64,000 nucleotides of DNA, from assembly GCA_027946365.1 (NCBI GenBank), contig JAPEUQ010000001.1:1488001-1552000 (forward strand), in the 5' to 3' direction. The notes under the pieces are model-generated. The model was not told the DNA's origin and searched no databases. It saw only the letters and a program-made list of their open reading frames with translations. A program made the position numbers and the translations under genes. Below, piece after piece: positions 12,107 through 23,575 of this stretch (positions within the stretch are counted from its first letter, which is position 1; each line of letters opens with the position of its first letter). Source of the stretch: Kalmusia sp. IMI 367209. Lineage: Eukaryota > Ascomycota > Dothideomycetes > Pleosporales > Didymosphaeriaceae.

Positions 12107-14796
12107 GATTGCGTATGGTGTGGGAGTGCGTAGGGGAGGGAAAAGTAGGGAAAAGTAGGAGAAAGTAGGGGCGTGTGCTGGCGGGGTACACCGCTGGTTA
12201 AGTAGGACGATGTCGCGACAGAGCAAATTGCGGTCTGAGTAGCGGCGATCTCTGTAAGTGGCAATTGCCGAGTCTACCTGCTGCTCTAGGCTTGACAAGA
12301 GGCGTGTTTAACTGCTTTTGTACGTGGTTTTTGGTACTCAGCGGACGCCCGAATACCGCGCGTTTCGAAGCGAATTTTTTGGCGTGCCACCGTCCAGCGT
12401 GCTTTGGCGGGGAGTGCCCATCACCATGGCGGGGAAGCCTCACGCCGCCCGTCTTGCTATTGTTCGCCTCCCTGCGTACCAGACCTCGCAAACAATCAGC
12501 TTTTTTGTTCTCTGGCACGACGGCGTCACTAGACGTACACCGCAATCGGACCGTGGCGCCGCTGTCGCTCAGGAAAAGTTTATCGCTCCCTAGCAGACAG
12601 CCGCCGCCGCCTATCACAACGTCACTTGGTCCGCTGCAAAACGCTGCAGGGTGAGTGGGACTCGCTTCCTACCACGGTTAGCGCCAGGAACAAGCTGATC
12701 TCGACCAGTTTGCGAGAAGTGTGCCAGCTGCGCAGCGGCCGCAAAGGAACCCCCCGGCGGAGACATGCGTTGGGACGTTGCCAGTGCTCGTGTCGACCAT
12801 GAGTCTGCGGGCAATTGCGGCCAGCGGCGCGTTCTCTATCACCGAGGAAACGAGCTTGGCACTTGTGCCACATTGAGAGAGCACACGTCAGTCCGGCGGG
12901 CGATTGGACGGACTCTGATCGCGAGTCAGTACTCTGTGAGCACAACGAGCATCTTGATATGTGCGGCCTTGAGAAGAACCTTACTACACCAGCTACACTA
13001 CGCTATCTACAGTGCAGTAGACACGAACTCGAAGCAAACAGATTGCATCCTTGCTCAGCACACACTACGAGCAGCATAGGAGCCACATGTCTCTGCTAAC
13101 ACCATAGAGTCCAAAGAGATTCTGTTGGGAATGCGGGCCACCTTTCCTGCCTTTGTATCTCTACCTTCCCTCTATAGTCTTCCATGGGACCACAAGCGCA
13201 TAAACAGGTGCATCCTTCTGCACTTTGCGCAATATGTGTACACACCCTTAGAGTCCTTCCTCTTGATGTCATTTAGCGGTCGTCTAGCATGCTGACCGTG
13301 CGATTGACTGAGTGGACTTGAAGCCCTAATATTGCTTGGTCTCACCACATCTTTTCTCCTATCGAACCCAACCACGATCCTGATGGTATTCTAAGCCCCC
13401 TCTATGCTTACTCGAGTATGCACACGCGTACTCTATTGGCATCTAGAACAGGCAGCACTGTTCTCCCTAGCCCCGGTTTCTCGAGAATCGCCACAAACTC
13501 ATATTCCTGCTACAGTCCCACGAGTCAAGTTGCAATGAGAGCATGTCGTTGACAAGCACGGCATCTCCTCGCAATCATCACATGCCATCCTTGCTAAAAA
13601 CTCACTGTTACCCTTTCTGGCACATCTACAGTGCAGCGATATCGGTAAGATTACGAAATTCTTGAGCACTCGGCCTACAAGTTCCGTCTTGCGCAACCGC
13701 AAGACCGTCCAAAACAGGATCGTTTTCAACGCAGCCCGACACCATGAAAAAGTCTTGACTACGCATGCCAGAAAAGAAATCAAAGTCCCTGGCCGTGCAT
13801 GAACCGGTTGGGAGAGACCAAAGCACGCACCGTGTTGTAACATCAAACACGCTCGATCATCGACCTCCAAAACATTTAGCTTCCATCGACGATGCCCTTC
13901 CCTTCACCGACATCATTTGTGGCCTTTCGTCGGGGCTGTATATGTATAGCCGCGGGTCGTGACCCTATATACATAGAGTGTGTTCAACGATTCGAGGCTG
14001 GAATGCTCCCGTAAGCGAAGTCCTAGAGGAACAATATATACCCATGCCTCCAGCAGGAAAATTTCCGTCCGTTCGCAAATTTGATTGCGCCACTGCTCGC
14101 ACAATGACGCTCCCAGATGAACGATGACAGCATTCTCTGGTGGTACTACATTCACTGCAGCTTCGAGGGTCGGAAGAGGCGCAGCAGCGCACAGTCGTTC
14201 CCGTTCTCGTCCCAAGTCTATTGATGGCACGACCGCAGACTAACCTGCACTGCGGAAGCGGAAAATGCCGGCAGGTGCGCAAGCTGGCCAGGGCGAAAGT
14301 TGGTTCGATATTGGGCGAGGGGATGGGGATCTGCCGTTTAGCTGGCTAAATGCGCCGTGGCCTTCCAAGCAACCGCGGGCAGCGCAGAACAAGCAGACGC
14401 TGGCCACCAGTACCGTGGTTGCAGAACTCATGTGCAGCGCTCGTCGTAATTGGTCTCTGCAGCGGAAGAAGGGCCTTTTTCGAAGCGGCGGCGAGGCTGT
14501 TGAGGGCAGGCCGTGCTGAAACGGAGGGGGGTCCTACCCCTGCCTAGCGCCCACTCTACTGCTTCGAGACGACGGGCCAATGCCGCCCGTCTCAAGCCTG
14601 CCGTCGCCCAGTGCCAGCCCTTTCGCACCCAACAACGACGTCGACCGACTGCCCACGACAGCACCCATCGCCCGCGCCCTGAGCGAGAGCGTCGACCGCG
14701 AACTGCACCCATTGCCCACACGCCGCGGCGTCCGACACTCACTGGCGGCTTGCTCGGGGGTGAACCAGCCCGTCCGGGCTGTTCAGGGACGACGCG
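12107..14796. other. long intergenic region, no supported gene
   Basis: The 2.7 kb between the divergent starts of ERG13 and the membrane-protein gene is GC-balanced and unique-looking. Open frames overlap on several strands and none carries a family motif. Two minus-strand frames at 13626-13850 and 13913-14230 have protein-like composition but could not be joined without a stop, so they are not called. The right end includes the promoter and leader of the next gene. Confidence 0.45.
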
Positions 14797-17084
14797 ATGG
14801 ACCGACGAAACAGCAAAGAGGGCCAGCCACCACGCCCGCCCCGGAATCCCGATGTCTTCGACGACGAATATGCGCTTGATCCGGACGAGGACGACTTCAT
14901 GCCTTCCGTCTCTGACGGCTTCCGCCCCTCGAACGCGAACGCGAACGACCACACCCGCGACCGTCCAAACCATGACGGGCACGAACCATCGCGACCGCAG
15001 ATCGCACCGACCAAGTCGGCAGAGGGCACCGACCTTCGCAGGGTGGCGACGCGCAATAGCACGGCAAAGGTGCCTTTTGGATTAGATACCGTATCGCAAG
15101 GTGGCGCGCATCAACGAGGGCCTAGTTCGCAGGCGAATCCCTTGCAGCATCGCGAATCAGTCAGCTCGACTGCCTCCTTTGCAACCATGGCCAACTCAGA
15201 AGGACCTTTCAGCACGGGCCCAAGCCACCCGTACGGCATGTACCCGCAGAACACCATGGCACGCAGCGCGAGTATAGCGACCACATCCACCCAGCAGCCA
15301 CAACGATCTTTATCTCCGCAGCGTCTCCCAACGGGTCCCAGCCATCCATACGGAATGTACCCGCAGAACGTGGTGGAAGATGAACCACCCGTGCCGCCGG
15401 TACAAACGGCAATACCCGTTGGCTTCCCAGGAATTAACACAGGCTTCCACAGGCAGATCGGGCCGGACGGAGAAGAGCAGGACATCGTGGGACCATTCGG
15501 CCATACGGAGCAGCTACCGCCGTACTCGCGATATCCAGAAGAAGGCCCAACGAAAGCGTCGATGGCGGCAGAAGCGAGCGCTACACCCGTTGAGCCAGTG
15601 CCCAATCCAATGGCTGGATCCAACGACACACTCGTTACAGATGCGGCGCCCCCAACTCCCGTGTCTCCAATCACTCCAATCTCGCCCTTGGCTCCTGTCG
15701 CACCCGCTCGCCTTCCACAGCGGCGTCCAGAAACACAGACTGGGGATGCAGCGCTGCCCCGAGCGGCCACCACATCCGAGTCTGCTTCCTTGTTGACATC
15801 ATCTGATGACACTGTCACAGAGAAGATAGAGCGGGAACCGAGTGTCAAGAAGGCGAATTGGCGCACTAAGCGGCTATGGGGTAGAGTGCCTGTCACTGTC
15901 GCCCTCATTTTACTTATACTATTGCTGATATTCGCCATTGTCCTTGGCGCCGCGATTGGCACCTTCCTCAGCAAGAACAAAGACAAGCCTAAGGAGGACA
16001 AGGACCATAACAAGAATGAAAAACCGTAAGTGAGAACCAGCGTTTTCTCCAGTGTAAGCTAATGTTTCATAGGGTGGCACAAATCACTGGTAACACTCTC
16101 TTTGGCGCAACACCGATTTCAACGCCAACTTCACTCCCTCCGCTACCCACTGGACAGTTCTCACTGCCATTGGGTTACGCTCAAGAAAGCAGCCCCGGTT
16201 GTCTCCTTCAGGGTAACCAATACGCGGCTTGGTCATGCAAGATGTCCTTTGCCCCCCTTCAGGTCGTTATCAATAGTACAGCAGATGGCTACCAAGCTTC
16301 CCTACAGACTTGGCTCGCGCCAGATGGGAGCATACAATATGGACTCCAGCCTCCTGTGGTGAATCCTTCGCCGTTACAGCTGGTTACCGATCTTGACTAC
16401 AAAGGGTACGGGCCTGCATGGCATTTCTCTTCACGGTATGACAAGGTGGTTGTCCTGCAACCAGACGAATTCGTCGCTGGACAAAATCTCCGTAAGCGGG
16501 GAGACGATCCAGGGCCTTCGTTCCGCCACCGTTTCCAAGTCCAGCCTGGCGACAACCCATGGTATTGCGTTTGGAACTCGACCTATATCGAAGGTTACGT
16601 ATATGTCAAGGATAACTCTACTGCCGCCACCATGACCAATTATCCTCCCCCAAATCCTACAGACCCACTTGCTGGAATGATGACTGCAGCACCCACGGCG
16701 CCACAAGAATCAAGCGCAACGACCACCGCATCGGTCGTTCGCAGAACTCCTCAACAACGCGACGACACTTCCAACTTTCGGTTTCCATTCCCATACCCTC
16801 GCATTGTCAAAATTGAAGAACGTCGTCTTCCTGGAGCTCCGCAACCCTACTGCCAAAAGATGCAACTACTCGACAATGGAGTGATCGCCCCGGCATCTGG
16901 CAGCAATGGTGGAAATGTTATAGTGTACCTCCAAGAATCTGACCCGAGCATCGCAGAATTTATGGGTCCTCCACCCCCTCCACCGTCTCCGTCTCCATCA
17001 TCCAATGGAACCAAAAAGCGCAGGGGAATGGAGAAGAGGACAGATCCGTCAGACGCGTGCCACTGCCAGTGGATGTTCCAGTAA
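14797..17084 (+). CDS. single-pass membrane protein with disordered N-terminus and large C-terminal ectodomain
   Basis: Function not known. Two exons, 14797-16025 and 16073-17084, with a 47-nt GTAAGT...ATAG intron (branch site GCTAAT), give 746 residues. Order seen: a charged, Pro/Ser-rich, probably disordered N-terminal 360 residues; two copies of TGPSHPYGMYPQN about 48 residues apart; one transmembrane segment (VPVTVALILLILLLIFAIVL) from about residue 364; a Lys-rich stop; and a C-terminal domain of about 330 residues with Cys, possible N-glycosylation sites and a poly-Pro tract (PPPPPPSPSPSS). With no signal peptide and positive charge on both flanks, an N-in/C-out (type II) orientation is inferred. 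The C-terminal part resembles fungal proteins I recall being labelled DUF7820; that name is a recollection and needs a domain search. The ATG at 14797 is the first in frame that fits a normal leader. Confidence 0.85.
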
Positions 17085-18791
17085 TTGTTTCGAGGTCTTT
17101 CAACGAGCGGCGCAATTGCATTCCAGCATTTAGGACACAGGACATCTACGATACCATGGGAATGGGACTTTGGGTTTCGGGGAGTTGGATTACACGAATT
17201 GTTAAACACGGAGTTTTTTTTGGGAGTTTCTGGCATGATTTGTCTGGCATTTACAACCATGTTTTCCTTACACCTATGCGTCCTTTCCGAAGGCCACTTT
17301 TGAGCACTTTCCAGCGCTTCGCAACGCATGATATTACCGCTGCGGCGTTTAAATATGTATTTTCTTGATGTAATGTTTCGGGCGCGTGTTGAATTGGGAT
17401 GGACAATTGGTTTGGAAGACACATCGGTGCTAGGTATTAGGGAGGGGCAAGGACATTATGAGGATGAAGAGTATCACAGTATACGTATCTGCATGACCCT
17501 AGAGAGTCATCGTCTCGTAACGTAAAGAAATACATATCAGTCAAGATCAACATCTCAGCCTACGTCGCTACGTTAGCAGACTGCTGGAGAAACTGATTTA
17601 AATCCAGGACAGCGCGTACTCGCACACGCAAGTCGCAATGATTCCCCCCTACCCCCCACAATCCCCTTCGCAAGATATCTCATCGCACACGCACGCTGGC
17701 ACCGTCGGAAAAAATCTGTCCTTAGCTCACTTCGTGGTTTGGCGTTGATCTGCTGCGGTCCGTAGCGCGTCGATCGTGCGCGTTTACACTGCGCTATGGC
17801 TGCGCTAGGTGTGGAATGCAATTTCGGAGGTTAACTAGACGGCTGTGGAACGGCCACTTTCTTTTGCCGTTGCACGGCACCATGATGGGTCGCGCTAAGG
17901 ACATTGATATGAGTTGGGTGTCCGAACTGAAGAGGTGGATGAGTTGGAAGAGACGTTTCGTAAGATTTTAGATGCGATCTTGGGCGTGTCGCGCTATGAG
18001 TTTGTGATGAAAGAGCGATACGATGAAGCACGTCGAGGGATGAAGGGAGATTGTGGAAAGCGTGTATATAGTTTGTTCCAGACGGATCGGGGTGGTTAAT
18101 GTGAAGGTGTGTATTTCTTTTCTCTAATTATAGTGATATTTAATTGTTGATCCAGAGAGGGAAAAATTGGTTTCTTCTACTGTTTTCACTTGCGTACTTC
18201 CGCCCTTGAAATAAGAAACCATATGCGCAGTTGTGCTCCCCTTCTCACCGCTTCAACAACCTCTGTCTGCGCCTTTCTCGTGCGTTTCCCTCAGTCAAAG
18301 TCATCCGCAACCTCAGCTTCACAAGTAGATTAGGCACACACATCCTCTTCACCTACGAAGACACCTCCTGTACTGACTCCTAGCACGGCATGGCCTCCAA
18401 CGGCGTGGCCCTCCCGACATGTATCATTCGTAGAGTTTTAGAATCTGAATATTATTATGCAATTCTTAAGTTGAAAGAATTGCTGTTATTGAGATAAAGT
18501 AGGCACGACTCTAGGCAGCGCAGCCGTAAGTCGAGCCTGCCGATATCCGGGTACGCGCAACAATCCTTTACAACATGAAGGATTAAAGAACTCATCCCAA
18601 CTGTTTGAGTAGATTGATTTATCATCCTAGGTATATTTTGGTCCCGATGTACTGTCTCATTACTGATTCTGGTCATTTGAGAAGACCCATCAAATATAGA
18701 GGATCCTTGAACGTCCAAAAGATGTATGAGTCACCGTTATTTTACTCACGATCTTTGAATGTAGTATGATACAACTGAAATGCACAGGCTC
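17085..18791. other. convergent intergenic region, no supported gene
   Basis: This 1.7-kb gap lies between the membrane-protein gene and the ankyrin-HET gene, both pointing inward. One 62-codon plus-strand frame at 17914-18099 is acidic and protein-like, but it starts at TTG and has no visible partner exon. Nothing else is seen. Confidence 0.4.
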
Positions 18792-21474
18792 TCAGCCTAA
18801 ACGAATTTCTGTTGTTTCATATCCAAAGAACAAAGCATACTTTTCTTTGAAAAAGGCAACGTTTCCTGGATTCCACGCACATAGCCCTACTCTTGAAAAT
18901 AACGAATCTGAATTCTCTCCTTGTTTTGACAGAACCAAAGCATAGACATGTCCTGTGCTGCTAGAAGCTACAACAAAGCAAAAGAGCTCGATGCCCCGCG
19001 AATTGAAGTTATTGTGATCAGGATACCAGATTTCAAAGCCACGGTTATGAGGTGGTGGCGCTCCTTGGGATGCCCACTCCGCCACGGCGCTTCCCATGGC
19101 CCTTTCCCACTCCTGTGGAGATACTCGATTTACATGAATGCTCACATCTGCCCCTACGCGTACTCTCACACCTAGCCCTTCTCCTACCCTTTCCTCTAAG
19201 TCTTCTTCAACGGCGGGCAAATGTGCTTCTGGTATTAGATACCGCTGTGTTTCATATGCAAAAGATTTGACTCTCAAGATTTCCCCTTTCAAAAGCACGA
19301 ATCCAGAAGAATAGGCTGATTTCCAGATCTCGTCAACTGAGAGACAGCTGATAAACTCCGCTTTTTCTTCGAGATCCTGGATCTGGGGAGGCAAACGTGT
19401 CTGATAAGTAAGGGCACATTCGTATGTGACAGCATTCTTCGTTGAAAGCCACGACCATGAAACGCAATCTGGACGCAGGTTTCTCAAGCGGATTCCGAGC
19501 TCTTCAGGTTTAGTCCACCACGTCAAATGTTGTATGAAACTTTTCAGCCAGATTCCTGCTATTAGTGTATCGTCTAAGGGCTTAGCGAATGCAGATGAAA
19601 TTCCGCGTAGTGCCGCCAACCTATCGGTCTCCTTGGTAAGACTTCGCTGAGTATATTCGCTAAGAAGCTTTTTCCAGAGCCAGTACGTTCGCTCACGAGA
19701 ATCGCGGCCGTCGGATGATCTAACAATCAAGTTTCTAGACGCTCGTAGATTCTCATCACGATGGTCCTCGTCAACCATTGCAGGTATTCCGGCTGGACAT
19801 GATTCGGATGCACTCAGGTGGAGGCAGTCCCAAAAGAGTTGTCCTTGTGCATAGCTCAAAATTCGCGGTGAAAGAAGTTGCTCTTGCATGGTCCACCCTC
19901 TGGTATCCAGTACTCCGTGGGCTCTACGAAGTGGAGTTTTTCTGATTTCTTGTCCATTACGAGGCTGGAATATTCCCTCCTTAAGTGATGAGCTCTCAGT
20001 CACCCCAATAGTAAGAATAGCGCTACCGTAAGTCTTGTGCATCTTTTGTGACTCTTTGGACCAGTCTTCGTCATCATCTTGTATGATGCAGTATGCGTCT
20101 ACCCACAAGTACCGTATCCCTAATGCTTTTGTGATCATAACTGCATCTTGAATTACAGGTGGCAATACTCTCCAATACAACGACTCTTTGAAGATTGGTA
20201 GTAGTTTTCTCTTTGTTGTTACAGTATTCTTGACCCAGCGATAGCTCAAAGCGCAGTAAAATCCCCGTTCGCCAGGTTTTGGCTCGTAAAGAACGGGACG
20301 TAGAGGCAAGTCGTAACAGCCAACATCAATAACTCGGGTAGGCAATTCTGGTGCCTCGTTGGGAAAGCTATTACAGGAGCTGTGAGATTTTAAACAGCGC
20401 AGCATCCAGTATCTCGCAAACATGAAAGCAGTAACTGAATCGGAGGACTGGTCCTTGGAATTCTCAGCAGCGGCTAGGATATACTCAAGGTCATCTTGAC
20501 ACAAAGTTAGCGGGCGATTAGAATGTAACGAGTATGGATACGTATTTTGTACCTTCTCGTGTTTTGGATTTGAATGAAGAAGGGATGTTGTCCGACGATA
20601 TTCGAGATGTTGTCAAGCCATTGGGAAATGTCATAAGGCTAGCCATGCACAGTTCGCATCTTTTAAGATACCCATAATTCCATGTCCACTTCAAACGCGT
20701 CTGACCGACCGCTTTCTTAGTTGATTGATCCAACCTCTTGTTGCATCGCTCACATAATTTTTGACCATGTACCTTTACTTCTCCAAGGGACTGTGTAACA
20801 GTATGCATGAGATCCGTCTCTAATTTGGTTATGATTGCCTCTGGTTGTTTTCTTTTTTCCATCTTCTCCAATAACCAAGAAGGCGTTGAGTCATAACCAT
20901 CGGAGATAGATGGTGTCTTCAATGATGTGGCACCGTTTTGTACCAGGATCCACAAGGCAAGCTCTGCTCTCTCTCTGACCGCAACATCCAGCGCTGTTTC
21001 GCCTCTATCTGACTTCTTCATCATGTCTGCTCCAGCATCGATGAGGAACTGAACCATATCTCCGCTGTCTTTCTTCGTTGCGTAGTGAAGTGGTGTCCAT
21101 AGCCAAGAAGGCTTGGTTGGTCGCCTTTGATACTCGTCTGCATTGGGCCACTTTCTCGGGGTATTCACATCCGCACCTCGATCGATGAGCAGTTTCGCGA
21201 CTACTAAGTTGCAATGTTTCGCAGCGAAATGGAGCCCAGTCCTGCCTCTTGCATCATATAATGTAGCCGGTGCTCCACTATCAAGTAGACTTCGGATGCA
21301 TGATTCTGTGCGATCATCTCCAAAATTCTTGAATACCTTGTACCAGTTCACGGTATGGCTGCTTTCAAAAGCATGCGATACCTTATCGTCCGCATCAGAT
21401 CTTTGCAACTCTTTACTATGGTGCCGTAAATCACAGTCGAGGGCCGTAGATGTTGGGCGAAAGCTGTCTCCCAT
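18792..21474 (-). CDS. ankyrin-repeat / HET-domain fusion protein
   Basis: HET domains trigger heterokaryon-incompatibility cell death in filamentous ascomycetes; the trigger recognised here is unknown. Exon 1 is 21474-20553 and exon 2 is 20494-18792. A 58-nt intron (GTACAA...CGCTAAC...TCAAG) joins the frames as Glu-Gly/Asp-Asp, giving 874 residues. Order seen: ankyrin repeats at about residues 75-190 (GRTGLHFAAKH, WTPLHYATKKDSGDMVQFLI, GETALDVAVRERAELALWIL); paired Cys motifs C241ERC and C273ELC that could bind zinc; a short C-x6-C (CLKSHSSC) linker; then the HET core at about 385-540 (YCALSYRW, GIRYLWVDAYCIIQDD, YGSAILTIGVT) and the following RGWTMQEQLLSPRIL block. If the intron were not real there would be two adjacent genes, but the second frame lacks a convincing own start. 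It lies in a gene-poor region beside secreted-protein genes. Confidence 0.85.
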
Positions 21475-22216
21475 GACTCAAGTGATGCTTTAAGACAACA
21501 CTAGGCGGCACTTGGTGTTTCTCGTATTTTAAGGTTCCCCTCTTACAGTCTTTCCCCCCAAAGAGCTCGAATTTTTAAAACATTAACAATTAGTATGTGT
21601 GATGCGGAAGATCGAAGGATCACATCAGGCTCCAGCTGAAACAATCCGCCAGGAATGGCGTCACGTGAAGAACACGAACCATTTGCTTGGCACGAAACTG
21701 AGGTAGCTCTTAGAGATATATGGCCAAGGAACAGGGAGATGAGAAAGCTTGAAAGAGTTAAAGTAATCAACCGGATACCACCTTCCTTTCATTGCAGAAC
21801 AGGTCAAGTTGCACTTTAACGTTAATTCTGAAGCTGCCTTTTCATAAAATCGGCATTGCCTATAAGGTGATAGGTACGTAATGCTTCTCTATGATTATTG
21901 ATTGTGGGAGATATGGATACTGACGAGTACACATAAGCATAAGAGGCCCAGGTTATGGTATGCGGCAATACGAAGTACTCAGCTAGCATAAATATCAATC
22001 GGTCACTTGGATGCAAGACTCGAGTCTATGCGGTTGGCTTCAAGGCTCAATGGCTAACACTAGGAACATTACGTATCCATGAGTAAAACAGCAAAGAACT
22101 AAGCAAAATTGAGTATCAAACTCTATTTCATTCGACTTGCTGAAGATAATGCAACGAAGTACATAGCAACGAGATTTCAACGTACTCCTTTAGTTCAAAT
22201 AAATGACTCAATCCTT
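21475..22216. other. intergenic, upstream of ankyrin-HET and downstream of S1 nuclease
   Basis: The gap holds the ankyrin-HET promoter region and the S1 nuclease 3' region. A minus-strand 75-codon frame (21770-21543) starts with a hydrophobic stretch but has no further support. Nothing else is seen. Confidence 0.4.
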
Positions 22217-23461
22217 TCAATGCTTGTGCTTGTCACAGCCGCAACCACCTCCATACGCTTCCCTCGCCAGTTGAGCTTTGCTTGGTTTGTTCGCAGGCGG
22301 CAACGGGGCGGCCTTTGACAGTCTCGAAATCAATTCCTCAGAACGGCCCTCCAAGTCACGTTTCGCGATATTAGCACTGTAGATCTTGTTAAGCCAGTCG
22401 GCCAAGCGGTAGCCGCCTTTGGCGATCTGAAGCTCAACCGTTGGGATGACCTTGTTGTAGTAGGTAGGGTACAGATCGCCTTTCTGGAGGGCAGCAACAC
22501 CGTCGGGCATCACAACAGAGCAAACGAGGGCGTTGGCGTCAGAGGCCCAGGCCGTGGCCGAAGTGACGGCATCTTTGATGTTGCTTTTGGCGACCCAGGA
22601 GCTGGCCAGTGATTTGTAGGAGCCGGTGTCGATGTCGGCGATAAGGGTCTTGGCCCAAGACTGCGCGTCTGCTAGAGTGGAGCCGCCAACTAGCTTTTGG
22701 GGGATGTATGTATCCCAATCGGAGTGAAGATTGTCACTAGCATATCCATCCTGTATAAATTAGCCTCCCAGGTCGTGAAGTAGGCCAAGTAAGTCAGGCC
22801 ATCGAAAAGAATAAGAGCGGGTCAAGCAATGAAATTTGCTCCTTACAAATGTGACCTTGATATCATTGCCTCCAGTATCAAGAGCTTCATCATGAAGCGG
22901 TTGAGTTATATCGCCGAGTAGATGCACTAGGAACTTGAGCGCCTCGGCGGTGCTGGCAGCTGAAAGCCGCGCGTCTGCAACACGCTGAGTGTAGTTTGAG
23001 ATGGCAGAAATCGAGCAACCAGAGCTGGTACAGTCACGACTATAGTTGACATTGCAAGTAGTAGGAGGGCTATCGTTTGCATCGATATAGTGATACGGTG
23101 CTGAGAACGCTCCAGCTTTGGTAGAACGGTAGGTATCCGCCCATGAGGCAATGTTTGCCAAGTACGAGGTGGATGTATCAGCCAGAACACCCTTGGCCCT
23201 TTGAACTCGGTCAGTTTTTCATAATTTCACGTTGTAACGGATAAAATTGCAGACACTATGACTGACCAGGTCTCTGCAGCGTCACTGAGGTAGTTCTGAG
23301 CGATGTAACTAAATTTAGAAATCAGCTGATTGGTCAACAACTCTAGTCTGGAACATGGAATGCACGCACGCGATAGTAGCATGTCCTAGCGTCCCCCAGG
23401 CATTAACGCCTTGTAGAGCCACGAGCCCTACGAGCAATGATGATGTTGCAGTAGTGTACAT
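22217..23461 (-). CDS. secreted S1/P1-type zinc nuclease
   Basis: Extracellular nuclease of the S1/P1 family, which cleaves single-stranded RNA and DNA with three zinc ions. Four exons on the minus strand: 23461-23370, 23308-23267, 23198-22847 and 22750-22217; 339 residues, typical with signal peptide. A secretion signal (residues 1-21) ends at ...VNA, so mature Trp1 is exposed as the family requires. All nine expected zinc ligands can be seen: Trp and His in WGTLGH, Asp in SWADTY, His in SAPYHY, His/Asp/His in HLLGDITQPLH, and His/Asp in DNLHSDWD. Cys pairs are present in CNVNYSRDCTSSGC. The C-terminus carries an unusual Gly/Cys/His tail, GGGCGCDKHKH. The 42-nt second exon is small but gives the family sequence YIAQNYLSDAAETW. 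A TATA-like box lies about 100 nt upstream. Confidence 0.94.
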
Positions 23462-23564
23462 GTTCGCACGTACAATGAGCCAGTAGATTGACTGAGAACC
23501 TTGATGGCTAATGAGGAATATTGGCCAAGGCACGATGGTGGAAGGAATCTTGGCGAAAGCTTGC

Positions 23565-23575
23565 GATATATATAC
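23565..23575 (-). promoter_or_regulatory. TATA-like box of the S1 nuclease gene
   Basis: A run of alternating T and A (gatatatatac on the plus strand) sits about 105 nt upstream of the nuclease start codon at 23461, a plausible TATA position for a secreted-protein gene. Inferred from sequence and spacing only. Confidence 0.4.

Noticed and set aside
13360..13385. possible tRNA B-box-like sequence (ggttgggttcgat on the minus strand)
   Set aside because: No matching A box, acceptor stem or anticodon arm could be folded around it.
15111..16013. 300-codon minus-strand frame
   Set aside because: Antisense to the membrane-protein gene, whose transmembrane segment and splice junction are convincing.
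17914..18099. acidic 62-codon plus-strand frame
   Set aside because: Starts at TTG with an in-frame stop just upstream and no visible partner exon; may be a relic but is not supportable.
21543..21770. minus-strand frame with a hydrophobic start like a secretion signal
   Set aside because: The rest is not cysteine-rich or motif-bearing, and it sits in the ankyrin-HET promoter region.
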